Positions 33,972 to 46,318 of a stretch of 64,000 nt of DNA are shown here, in pieces (within the stretch, counting starts at the first letter, position 1; every line of letters begins with the position of its first letter). The position numbers and the translations under genes are program-made. The DNA lies in NCBI GenBank assembly GCA_002261195.1, contig MVBO01000001.1:777647-841646 (forward strand), read 5' to 3'. Under the pieces are notes generated by a model. That model was given only the letters and a program-made list of their open reading frames with translations, was not told where the DNA came from and made no database searches. Source of the stretch: Bifiguratus adelaidae (lineage: Eukaryota > Mucoromycota > Endogonomycetes > Endogonales).

Positions 33972-36690
33972 CTACTCTCGTCGTTTGTTCAGGAAAAACC
34001 ACGTGCGCCACATGCGGTGCACGGTACCCAGCTTTTGAGAGACGGTCAACTTGGTACTCTCCAATTCACGAAGATCTTGAAGAAACTTGTCGCGCATATT
34101 ATTCCGCCTTGAAAGATGACGACTAAACACACGCAAAACATGAATGTCGCACAGCAGATAGCCTTGGTCGCGATAAGTCAATTGTCCACCGTATTGCAGT
34201 GTCCTCCGTGGTACATATAATGTATTTGATGTTGCAGACTCCACTGGATAGTTTGCCAAGTTCAGTATGACTTCGATTTGCCTATGAAATGGTTTAGCCC
34301 ATTGATCGCCAGACGCTTCCTTCCCTGGCGGATGAGACAGGGATGTCATATTTACCGTAATGTGTCAAGTAGAGGTTCCTCTACCTTTCCAGCTATGTTA
34401 CCACTGCGTCTCTGGAAGATGTTTCTGACCCAAGCAACGATGCTGTAAAGTAACAGCATCGAAGGAGCGACAGCTATTTAGAAATGCATTACTACCCTGA
34501 TCATCCTGAGTGTTGCTGCGCAACGTACCCAAGAATGCAAAATTTAGCTCGTTGGATTTGAGCAACTTATTGAGCGCAGCCATTGCTGCATCAACATCCA
34601 CCTTAACTTTCTGCACTTGAATGAGCAATGTTCGCACAAGTTCGCCTACGGGGATACGTTTGAATTGTTGTTAGAAATGCAAACAGCGATGAACGAATGC
34701 TTACCCATAACGGCGTTCTTCACCGGATTTTTGATTTCGTTTTCGTAGACCTTTAGCACGATAGACAGGTCTCCATCACGTACTTGCTTGGAGAGTTCAG
34801 CGATTTGGTCATCCGTAAAATGATAGTAATCTCGTGCAAACTGAGTCACCATGCGTTCAAGGGACTACATGTCATGTTAGGCTTATTTGTGACGCAATTG
34901 TTCAACAACTGACCTCCCAATCGCTATTCAAGCTTTCTTTACTGATCAAAACCAGGTCATTGTCTTTCATACGAATGGTTTGCCATACTCTCTCCATGGG
35001 TTCATACACCCAATGGACAACGAAGTCATTCGCCGTACGGATCGCCTCTTGGATCCACAGGCGAATGTCTTGTTTGCGGGAAACAACATATCGAATCACG
35101 AGATTTGATGCCATATAAAACGAAAGACAAGGTAGCCAATAGCGTGTCACGTATGATGGGCGGCCGTACAATCTCAAAAGTTGAACCGATTGGCTGCTAT
35201 ATTTTGGCAGCTGTTCGTCAATGATTTCGCGAAGGGTTGACACAATGTAAAATGCATCCAGGGGCGCATCATTCTCCGCATCAGCTAATTACGCACGTCA
35301 AAAGCGATCCACTGAGAAGGTACGCGCAAATTACTCACCTAGCAAATCGTCCAATTCAGGAAGATCCTCCAATTGCTCTACGTTGACGCTGTTCATTCGC
35401 CGCAAAACACCTTCCATGACACGTACACAGCGGGTCACGTCCAATAACATCTCGTCTTCGCCTTCTTCTCTACTCACTTCGATGGCAGCGTTGACCAGGA
35501 CCCCGAGACTGGCTGCTTGGAATTGATGAAAGGCTATCAGCCTTCCTTTATTATGCTTCACTTCGAATGTGACGAGGTTGGAGAAAAGCATCGGTCTTTT
35601 GGAAAGCCGCGTACGCAAGTGTTGAGGGAATAGATTGAGGAGATGTGTGCGAGGGAACGTTCTTAATGTGTTCCACCAATCCTTTTTCATCTCGTCCGCC
35701 GGGATATTTCCTCGTTTTGAAAAGTGAGCGTGATCATGGATAGATCGGACAGTGGCAATGGTGAGGGAGTATATGCGCCAGGGTGTAGCTATTGACGTGG
35801 TTATCAGCCCATATCACTTGTCGTCTGTCGCATTAGACTTACTCTGTATGGTATACACGGCAGTCCATAATCCGCTATTCAATACTTCATCCCAATAGTA
35901 TATGTCTTCGCTCAAAGGTAATGTAATATTCAAGATCTTCTCAGTCACCGCAGCGTGTACGATTGCGGTTGCTTTTACCAGAAAGATTGCCTCAAGTTTC
36001 TTGGCCTCTACTGGATGCGCAGGCTCTCCTAATGATGACCTCATGTCGATTTGCGACTTTTCGTACTGGTCATAGCCTTCCAATTGTATATAGGCATCCA
36101 AGTATTTCCTAACAGTTGCTGTAGCCGCGTTTATACTAGTCGCGCTCAAATGGATGTTTTTGATCGCATCGTTGAGTAATACGAGCTTGTTGTCGGTTCG
36201 TATGGGCTGAACCGTCCTTGATCCTCTCCTTATCCTTGACACTATCGTGTCCTTCCATGACCCTGCTTGCGCATGCTCTATTCGTCTGTCACCTAGGGCT
36301 CGACCTTGGACACTCAGTATGCGTCCGAGGTTGTTACTTTGGATATCAGCGATGAAGCTGTTGAGGTCATCATCCACCACATAGCGCTCCCCAAGCGCGC
36401 TTGCTAGCGCCTTGAGACGCTCTTGCACAAAGCTCATGGACCGCAAAAGACGTCGAGTGTAAAGAACTTCTTGCGCAAGAGCGTGGTCATTTACACGTGA
36501 GTGTGACGGTTACTAGGGACCCTCAACATTTGGGCGGTGCTTGCTTTCGCTCTTCAGGGAAGAATGGGGTATACTCACCAGGGTTGCAAGACCGTATCGC
36601 ATTCCTTGAGCAAAATCTTGCTTCTTCAATGGTCGCATATGCTTCAATGCATGCATAGAGCACCTCTATTCCCTTCAACCCCTGTGACAT
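33972..36690 (-). CDS. NCA2: Nca2-family mitochondrial protein
   Basis: Family of yeast Nca2 (nuclear control of ATP synthase), a mitochondrial membrane protein needed for expression of the ATP6/ATP8 transcript. The start used is ATG 36690 (MSQGLKGIEVLYACIEAYAT). A roughly 110-nt intron whose acceptor is gcgcaag then joins CNP to EVLYTRRLLRSMSFVQERL; the nearer ctag acceptor leads to stops in all frames. Family text follows: GRPSYVTRYWLPCLSFYM, RMKDNDLVLISKESLNSDWE, SLERMVTQFARDYYHF, GDLSIVLKVYENEIKNPVKN and VRTLLIQVQKVKVDVDAAM, and KSNELNFAFL joins across an intron to a membrane segment VAPSMLLLYSIVAW. The C terminus has YRDQGYLLCDIHVLRVF. The frame stays open throughout. The N terminus may be extended by another exon. 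Confidence 0.88.
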
Positions 36691-37931
36691 GTTGCAATTC
36701 CGTTGTCACAGAGCCAATTGGCCTGCTTAGGTCCCGCGTCAGTGAAAAATTGAGAGCCAATCACGTCACACTGCTATTTCTCACACGCCGCCCTCTCTGC
36801 GGTATATGAACTGCGTGCGCTGACCCCCCCCTCCCACTACTGCACTGCACAGCACACTGTGAACAAAGGCACGTTATTTTAAGGTGAGTACTACCACTCT
36901 ACGGGGTACCTGGTGTTGTTGTCCATCATTCGTACGGACACTGCACACACTTGTTGGGCATGGCTTGGCATATCCTTTAGTTGCTTTCTCCTCTCTCTTG
37001 GCCACTTCTATCGTTCGCTTTTCTTACATTGCTTTTTCTCGCTGTCTCGATGGTGTCGCGTTGCGGGTGGGTGGAGCTGACCAGAACATGTACGATGAGA
37101 TGCAAGGCTCTTTGGGCAGGGACGGCGGCCGCGACCGGTACTGGGCTTGTATCAGGTCCCTGGAAGGCATGATACGAACTGGTTTGGATGGATGTCGCTT
37201 GGTTTCGAACGCGTTGTTTACGTCTTGAGCGTATTCCTGTGGTCATTCATCAACGGACGCGAGACTGCGGATACAGCATTGATGATGCGGTGTCTCCTTG
37301 CGCGCGTTTGGCCACTGCAAGCGGATAATACCATCTTATCGATCAACATCTGCTCTTCTCGCGTCCTGTGGCGAGATGTGACCGTATGCGCGGAAATTCA
37401 AGAGTCTCGATCCAATGTCACGTTCTGCCACGCTCACTACATTGCCCGCATGCTCTTTGTTCATACTTCGTCGGCTCTAGTCACCCAAAACCTTCGACGC
37501 AACTTGCAATTTTCCTGGGATCAACCTGGTTTTTGACATGAGGTCGATTCGCTGTCCGTCAATTTTCATTGCGGACACCATGACTACTGTTGCGGCTGAC
37601 CTTGGCCAACCAATAGACCCTCAAGCCATCTCCTTTGCGCCCTTCTCATGGCTTTCACTCTCTTTCCCTTTGCTTCCGCTCACCTTTTTGTCTCAACCCC
37701 TCGAATTTTGATTTTTACCATTTTCGTATTTCGCGTTTTCACTGTCCATCATGATTCGCTCAAATTCCAAGCCTCCCTGACTGGGTGCCCCTCCAACTGG
37801 CATATTTCGCGCGTACAGAGGTACTCACCTCTCTTGTCTCTTTCCTCCTCTCCACTACCCGACTTTCCCTTGGTTGTTCGCTTTCCACCTCCGCCATTGG
37901 TAAATTCGTCTTCTCAGCATTCAACACCGAC
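36691..37931. other. Divergent region upstream of HMGB gene, pyrimidine-rich near the gene
   Basis: About 1.24 kb between NCA2 and the HMGB start. The last 300 nt (about 37630-37930) are very rich in C and T on the plus strand, as often seen in leaders of highly expressed fungal genes. Donor-like ggtgagta at about 36880 and several acceptor-like sites would allow a 5'-UTR intron, not provable here. No structured RNA was recognised. Confidence 0.45.
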
Positions 37932-38298
37932 ATGCCTAAAACAGCAAAAGGAGCAACTGACAAAGTGTCAAAGAAGCGTCGTTCCAAGAAGGACCCCAAT
38001 GCCCCTAAGCGAGGTCTGTCTGCTTACATGTTCTTCTCTCAAGACCATAGAAAGCAAGTTCAGAGTGAAAATCCCGAGGCTAGTTTCGGTAAGGACAGGC
38101 AGCTCAAAATTGACTCGCGTCAAATGTAGACTCACTCGATACCTGTCATCATTAGGTGAGATTGGCAAGATCCTCGGCGAGAAATGGAAGGTGATGTCTG
38201 ACGCTGAAAAGAAACCATACGTGGACAAGGCCGAAGCAGACAAGAAACGATATGAAACGGAGAAAGCCAACTATGGCGGCGGTGATGACGAAGAATGA
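37932..38298 (+). CDS. Small HMG-box protein (Nhp6-like)
   Basis: Single-HMG-box chromatin protein of about 100 residues that bends DNA and helps nucleosome remodelling, as Nhp6 does. It has a basic N-terminal arm ([15 protein letters not shown]), then [20 protein letters not shown], an intron (about 38090-38155) joining ASFG to [13 protein letters not shown], then [20 protein letters not shown] and an acidic end GGGDDEE. The DPNAPKR-x-LSAYMFF and GEKWK...EKKPY text is diagnostic. ATG 37932 is the first in frame and follows a pyrimidine-rich leader. Confidence 0.93.
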
Positions 38299-38595
38299 GT
38301 CTCTATTGCCATGTCTTGCCTATCCGTATCCACTCTTCGTCCATATACGCGATATCGCAGGTTGTTCCACCCCACCCTGTGTATTAGTTACTTTGCGGTT
38401 CGCGTATGTTTTTTGTTTTTCGCGCATTGTTAATTTGAATGTTGCTAATGATTGCATCTTGACGTTGTATATTTGTGCAAAAAACATGTCTACTTTGACT
38501 GCATCTACTGACTTGCGCTGTTCGAAAGCAATCAACATCCTATGAATATGCTCTTTATATGTGAAGTCATGATAATACTGGACGCATTGCAACTG

Positions 38596-39018
38596 TTACG
38601 ATTCATAGCTGCTTCCGCTGCTGCTACTTCCCTTTTCAACTTCCAACAGCAACTTCTTCTCCAAAATGTACTTTCCTTCCTTGTACTTTTGCGACTCTTC
38701 AAAGGCCACAATCTGTAGATAATGTCAGCATCATGCTTGTACGAATCGCACACCTACATATTTCCAACCTAACACTTCCCGACAGCCTTCACATGCGATG
38801 TCTCGAACAGTATGCAGACCGGTGGTCATGGGTCGATCGACGTCGGTGCCTTCACGTATGTTGACCACATATCGGAATAAGTATGCCTTCCCATGCTGTC
38901 CTTGAAACTGTTTTGAAATCAGGGCATCTTCTGTGGTGAGGTGAGTCCGGCATTTTGCGCAGCCGTAGATGGACGATTGTTCAGTGCATGAGAGGTAGGT
39001 CTTGTAAATGTGGCCCAT
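38596..39018 (-). CDS. Yippee-like zinc-binding protein
   Basis: Yippee/Moh1 family. ATG 39018 gives MGHIYKTYLSCTEQSSIYGC. The zinc cysteines C-x2-C are seen twice (CAKC and CEGC), with the family text HLTTEDALISKQFQGQHGKA, YLFRYVVNIREG, TTGLHTVRDIAC and VLGWKY. A short intron (donor gtaggt after WKY) joins to IVAFEESQKYKEGKYILEKK, the standard C terminus, followed by a serine-rich tail. About 125 residues, usual length. These proteins resemble the cereblon/Mis18 fold and include Moh1 and Gid-complex-linked members; the exact role is unknown. Tail to tail with the HMGB gene, 297 nt apart. Confidence 0.93.
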
Positions 39019-40391
39019 TGTGTCCGATGGATGTCTGTTGTAAAGGTGTACTGGAAGGAGAAGATAGGACTGTGTTTGATGTATCGTTGATGCTGTGTGT
39101 AAATGGATCAGGATAAAGCACAAGCGAGATAGACTATCTTATTCCTGATCGCCCGCGAGATGGTGCAAGAGAGTACAAAAAAGGGCAATACAGCGGCAGA
39201 GTGCGAGAGGTCGCCGGTGTCTAAGCCAATGGATAAGGTCGTTTAGGAGGTGATACGTATCGCGAACTTGGCTGAACACAAAGCTCTCGTCAAGGTTATT
39301 TCGGTCTCTTTTTCTTATTGTCGGCCAAGCTCGGATATGTATGAAGCATTGGCAAGAGACCAAAGCGCCCAGTAACGGTGGGTCAGTAAGCTGCACTGGA
39401 CAAAGAAACGCCTGCGGAAGATTCCTCTCCTTCGATTCGATTCAGCGCCGCGTAAGAGTGGGCACAAACAGAATGTTCAGCAAGAGATGACGACCTCAAG
39501 TAAACACACTATAAGCGTCAACTTCTCGCTACGGCTGATAGCGGAAAGGAAAGGAAATGTAAAAAGCGTTTCAGTCCCTATCCCTGGTGGCCGTGTGACC
39601 CAAAGTACGGTCTACAATTTTGTGAGTGACGGCTGTGGCGCTGCCATTGTTCAAGCAACGTGTAATATGCAGTAGAATAGGTGTTAAGCCTGTAGCGAAC
39701 CGAATGAGATTTTTACTGGCTGCAAATGATGTCCATATTGATAACAATGAGTGGCCGATTGTAGTAACATTCCAGCTGCAAAGCTGCTTATCCCACAGAA
39801 GGTTTTCTGCACAATTTTGAGGGCTTGCAGTCATCTTAGCACGACACGGACATTTTCCACGATGAAGCGTAGGCGGAGTTGACTTATATTCCGACAACAA
39901 CGACTCCTTGCGGTCAATGCAACGTTTTGCAATGTTGTCTTTCAAGGGAGTTGTGCGCCAAAATCCAAATGGTAACGCACAACGTATCCAACGATCCTCC
40001 ATTTTTGTTTGTTTTCAGAATCGGTTCCATCCAATGCAATCTTCTACCGAAGAGGGAGGAAACAAACTTTATTTCCGTCCTAGGCAAGCAGTTGGTCAGA
40101 ATTCGAACCGTGTACGCAGAACTGGATACCGTAGCATTCATTACACCGCACCAGCTGCGTGGGTTAGTACCACGATGTGGGGCCCAAAGAGCACTCCTCG
40201 GAAAATAATTGAGACAACATCAACTATATGAAAACATTGCAGATCGAGGACGAAACTGAGTCTAGGCAACGTGGTCATTTGCAGCGTTTGTTTGCCTCTA
40301 CTCTGAGACTCTCAATCTGAATACCTTGGCTGTGGTTCCTCAGTGCCTTTCCTCTTAGACAGCTCACGATCCTCGAACAGCGTCCTTCGGC
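39019..40391. other. Divergent intergenic region (1.37 kb), no supported gene
   Basis: Between the Yippee-like and O-fucosyltransferase-like genes. Several short frames on both strands (for example 39139-39396 minus and 39571-40002 minus) have no family resemblance and low-complexity codon use. I see no tRNA, repeat or transposon end. Confidence 0.5.
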
Positions 40392-41840
40392 ATGGAGCTC
40401 CTGGCATCTGAGCATGCTAAACCCATAACACACGGTGTCCAAACGACTTTGGGCTTCGCTTTTCGCAAAAGGAGGTTATTCGTGTTCCTACTCGCGTTCA
40501 CGGCTTTGCTAGCTTACCTTCAAGTCACCATTCACATCACGGTCAACACGGATGACATTATCAGGAGCCATATTGAAGAATTCGCCTTGCATAACCCGGT
40601 TGATGACGACGGCCTACACTTCTTGCAAGGCGAAAAGTTTCTCACTTATACGCCGCATTCTGGCCTATCAAATCAACGGATCGAGCTAGAGAATGCCTTG
40701 CTACTCGCCATATACCTCAATCGCACACTACTCATACCACCGGCGTTCCTCGGCAAGATGCCTTCTTGGCAGCCTCGTGGGAATTTAAGGTCCATCCTGG
40801 ATATCACAACAGCGGAGCGAGAATGGGCATTGACTTGCGACCAAGGCGACGGACAACCAACGGTCGTAAACAATGTGCGGACCATCAAGAACTGCCGCTG
40901 GCACTACCTCTTTGCGAAGAACTCCCTTGTCGTGCCTTGGACCGTTTTGCACAATTTTACGAATCTCACACCCTATGTTCGAATGCGACAACGACCCGAC
41001 ATGTCCGTGGCTGGCATGAAGCGCGCTCTGAACCTGTCTGACGAAGACATCTTCTTTCCCCGCGACAGACACATGTATGACTGGGTCCTCTACGACGACG
41101 AGCATCGTCCAAAGAAACAGCGCCAATATCAAAATCATATCAACCTTCACCATTTTCAATCGGTTCCGCACAAGCTTCTTCATCTCGGAGGCATTTTTGG
41201 CACAAACAGAGTGCATCATGACCTTCCGAAACACAAATACATGCACAAGCTTATTGAACGGACCATGATGTATAGCAATCCCATCCTAGATGAAACTGTG
41301 AGGGAAATCGTCAAGTTTTTGGGTGGACAAGCGTCTTATTATGCCATACACGTCCGGACAGAAGACGCACAATTTGCGACGTTACGAGAGCGCAATCTGC
41401 GTTCTATTATCACCGACCTTCAACAAGCCTTCCCGCGATACAGCCACCGTAAGCACAGCCAGAAAACACTCGACGAATGTCTGAAAGACGACGATTCTAT
41501 TATATATATCGCTACCGATAATCCTCGACCTCGCTCTGATCCCAATTTAAGGGAGCTCTTCGCAAGCTTCCCCTGCATCATCACATTCGCCGACATACCT
41601 TCCCATCTATTATCATCTCTCCACTCAGTCCCCAAGGACAACCACATACCCCAAGCTTCCGAAGACCAATATCGTTTCTGGATTCCCATTATTGATGCCA
41701 TGATAGCTGGTAACGGCAATGGCTTCTCCGGTAGCCAGGGTAGCACGTTTTCAAAGTACATTAATCGGATGCAGAGCGTCTGGAAAGATGTCGGTCATAG
41801 CCACCACGGTCTAGAGTCATTGTATCATTTGACGGAATAG
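40392..41840 (+). CDS. Type II membrane protein, O-fucosyltransferase-like (CigA-type)
   Basis: Intronless 482-residue gene. A short cytosolic N terminus with FRKRR precedes one membrane anchor (LFVFLLAFTALLAYLQVTI), so it is a type II Golgi/ER protein. The catalytic domain starts with FLTYTPHSGLSNQRIELENA followed by LLLAIYLNRTLLIPP, the pattern of the GDP-fucose protein O-fucosyltransferase superfamily, and has YYAIHVRTEDAQF (H-x-R as in the sugar-nucleotide binding helix), IIYIATDN and a late GFSGSQGSTFSKYINRM. This set is typical of fungal proteins annotated CigA or O-fucosyltransferase-like. Several sequons are present. Donor and acceptor are inferred from the superfamily only. Lack of introns contrasts with neighbours. 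Confidence 0.78.
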   Translation: MELLASEHAKPITHGVQTTLGFAFRKRRLFVFLLAFTALLAYLQVTIHITVNTDDIIRSHIEEFALHNPVDDDGLHFLQGEKFLTYTPHSGLSNQRIELENALLLAIYLNRTLLIPPAFLGKMPSWQPRGNLRSILDITTAEREWALTCDQGDGQPTVVNNVRTIKNCRWHYLFAKNSLVVPWTVLHNFTNLTPYVRMRQRPDMSVAGMKRALNLSDEDIFFPRDRHMYDWVLYDDEHRPKKQRQYQNHINLHHFQSVPHKLLHLGGIFGTNRVHHDLPKHKYMHKLIERTMMYSNPILDETVREIVKFLGGQASYYAIHVRTEDAQFATLRERNLRSIITDLQQAFPRYSHRKHSQKTLDECLKDDDSIIYIATDNPRPRSDPNLRELFASFPCIITFADIPSHLLSSLHSVPKDNHIPQASEDQYRFWIPIIDAMIAGNGNGFSGSQGSTFSKYINRMQSVWKDVGHSHHGLESLYHLTE

Positions 41841-42113
41841 ACTAGACATTTATTGTCCACGCTTCCCTCATTTGTTTTTTGATTGGGTGATCGGCGGCGA
41901 TATGGCGCATGTCCACCAAGCCCGGGAATTTGTCTCTTTGCCTTGTTCGGCAAGACCTGCCATATTGTGCATCCACGGTACCTCTCATTTAGGCAACCCT
42001 GGAACCCATGAAGCCAACGGTCGTGCGCGCGTGCACGTTCAGGATGCCCAATATTCGGATTAAGCTTCCATCGTTACAAATAGACGCGCCATGATCGATT
42101 GGGCTTGCTTGCC

Positions 42114-44374
42114 ATGCTTTTCTCTGCTATCGTCGCTTTTGCGTGTGCGTCCCTCACTTCGGCTGCTCCCTTGGAGAAGCGTCAACAGCCAGGTGTACCG
42201 ACCACACCGACCCTCGATTTGCGTCCTTTGCATTGGGGAGACGTCAACTTCATCCACACGACAGATACCCATGGTGAGTGAACACATGTAAGTGTTGAAT
42301 ACCTCATGGACGTTGAACCTTCTCTTCAGGTTGGCTCGAAGGACACTTGAAGGAAGAAAACTACAATGCGGATTTGGGTGACTTCTACTCCTTTGTCGTA
42401 AGGAAACTCGCAAACGATCATATCCACCTCCATGTTCAATTTGTTGTAGGTCAACATGAAGAAATTGTCATCCCATTACAAGAAGGACTTGTTTGTTGTC
42501 GACACTGGAGATACACATGATGGTACATACAGCCCGGCCGCATGTTCTTTATTAACTTGTTGCATTAGGTAACGGATTGTCTGATACCACACCTGTTGAC
42601 GGCCAAGTCACCAATCCGCTCTTGACCGATATCCCTTACGATATCCTTTCAATTGGCAATCACGAGCTTTAGGGTAAGCTATGAGTGGCGAAAACGGTAC
42701 TCTAAAACTAGCACAATGTTTGCGCACAGTCAACAACATCACTAAAGATATCTACAACAACTTTGCGCCAAAGTGGCACGGACGTTATCTTACCAGCAAT
42801 GTATACATCAAGGATGCGACCAGCAACAAGACTGTTCCAATCGGGTAGGTCGCAAAAGAGCGTCTCAAAAACGACCATCATTGACCCCCCTTAGCGAAAA
42901 GTATACCTACTTTGAAGGTCACTTTGGTACGAAGGTGCTTGCCTTCGGATTCCTCTATGACTTTACAGGCAACGGTAACCTCTCCGTCGTCACCAAGGTT
43001 GAAAGTGAAGTCAATCAGACATGGTTCAAGGATGCTCTCCACCAACATCAACCCGACATCATTGCCGTAATTGGTCACGTTCCGATTCGTCAAGCCGAAT
43101 TCGCCGTAGTGTACAAGGCCATTCGCATCGTATATCCATACATGCCTATCGCGTTTCTCGGCGGTCATTCGTAAGTGGAGCGCCGTTAACGCTTCAAGTT
43201 TCCGTCTGACTTATACATGGCCACAGGCATATCCGTGATTTCAAGGTCTTTGACAATTGGGCTGGTGGCATCGAATCTGGTAGATATTTGGAGACAATTG
43301 GATGGTTTTCCATCGACGTGAGTTTTACATGTGGTGTCACAAGTTTACATTGCTGAAAACCAAATCTTGGCAGGGCGTCAAAAGCAATGCACACCGACAC
43401 GTAAAGCAAGACTGGAAGACCCATAACCCTCCTGCCAATCTTACATTCAGTCGTCGCTACTTGGATACCAATCGTGAAACCTACATCTTCCATAGTGAAT
43501 TGAAGGATGCTAAGCATTTTGACAGCCAAAAGGGCGTGGATCTTACCAAGACCATCACCGAGGAACGAAAGTTGCTCAACACTTCCTTCGTTTACGGCTG
43601 TGCACCGCACGACTACTATCTTAACCGCGTGCCCGCGACCAACGACTACTCCATTTATAGTCTCATCACCAATGGTATGCATCAAGGATTACGAATGTTT
43701 CGTGATTCTCACTCATATTACTTATAGAGATCCTGCCCAAGGTAGTGGTCAACGCTTCCAGACCCAATCCAGCCACTGTCATTATCAATTCCGGATCCCA
43801 GCGATTTGACTTATTTAAGGGACCGTTTACGGTGGATGACACTTATATTGTCTCACCCTTCACTGATCATTTCAAGTATGTCACCGCTCCATTCAGCAGT
43901 GCTTCCAAGGTACTCGCTCAGCTGAACAATGGCAAATACAATAAGAGGGATGTCATTCCGACGGGTGCGGTTTTACCGAATGAAATCACTTTCAGGAACT
44001 TTGCCTTCCACAATATTACGAACGCTACATTGACACCGGGCTACACGACTACGGGTGATCTTGGAACAGACGGTATATAGGATACGGGATCTCCGTGGTT
44101 GACTAAAATGCATTTCATAGGTGATGATACGAAGCACAGCTCGATTCCCTATGTCAATCAGCCGGAATACGTAGCCAGCGCTCTCCCAACCAACGCTACC
44201 GCCGATACGCCTATTGACGTGGTCTACCTTGACTATTTCGAGAGCAGTGTTATTAGCGTTCTCCAGTCCATCGATGGCAAGAACTACACCGGTGGTTATT
44301 ACAGAAGCGATCTGATGACAACCAACACCATGTATCCCCCATTTGCGGAGAAGTATTGGTCAAAGAACTGCTAG
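42114..44374 (+). CDS. Secreted metallophosphoesterase (5'-nucleotidase-like), one in-frame stop
   Basis: Calcineurin-like phosphoesterase with C-terminal 5'-nucleotidase-like domain, like yeast YHR202W. Signal peptide [17 protein letters not shown] is followed by a possible Kex2 site (EKR). Metal ligands: DTHG (HTTDTHGWLEGHL), GDTHDGN ([13 protein letters not shown]), GNHEL, GHVP and GGHSH. Later text [15 protein letters not shown] and [20 protein letters not shown] is typical. Introns restore frame throughout, including gtatat...catag near 44072-44120. One problem: after NHEL the codon at 42670-42672 is TAG where family members have Tyr (NHELY), directly before the intron at 42674-42729. 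No other donor removes it. The gene is otherwise intact, so this is a recent null allele, a sequence error, or read-through. Likely extracellular phosphate release. Confidence 0.78.
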
Positions 44375-44707
44375 GCGATGCTCCATGGCATCTGATACGA
44401 CATTAGATAAATTTTAGCCTTGAATAGGCCGTGAAACGTTATCCCATTGCCTTGGCCAATAGGCAGATGCCGACTTATGATTGCTTGTTTCTGAGCAACC
44501 AATGGTGCCTCGACATGCCTTAATTTGGAAATGTGCTACGTCACCTGAGGTATATTTCGGGCGCAAATGCACAGTCATGGGCGTCAAAGCGCAATCCCCA
44601 CCTCGTTCTGTTGCAGTGTTGTCAGACTCACAACAGGCGCATACTCAACATCAGGCTGTAACACACAGACAACAAAGCTCTTTCAATCTTGTGTGAAGAG
44701 TATTACG
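44375..44707. other. Intergenic region before aspartic protease
   Basis: About 330 nt between two plus-strand genes. No coding potential, RNA gene or repeat recognised; holds the protease promoter. Confidence 0.5.
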
Positions 44708-46163
<1,456 letters not shown>

Positions 46164-46318
46164 TTAGTATATCGATATGTGGCTCTGGTCTACATTTATA
46201 TGCTTTTCCGAGTTGTTATTACAGCGTTACATTACAATTACTTTTCTGTACATAAAATCTCCACGGCAAGACCGCCATTAGCAACCATTCGAGAGAAATT
46301 AAGGCGCATGACAGACTC

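Noticed and set aside
39139-40231. Several 80-140 codon frames in the Yippee/O-fucosyltransferase spacer
   Set aside because: They overlap each other on both strands and show no domain or splice pattern.
44072-44120. Second apparent stop (TAG) in the phosphoesterase
   Set aside because: It lies inside a canonical intron, gtatat to catag, and the joined frame TDGDDTKHS is right for the family.
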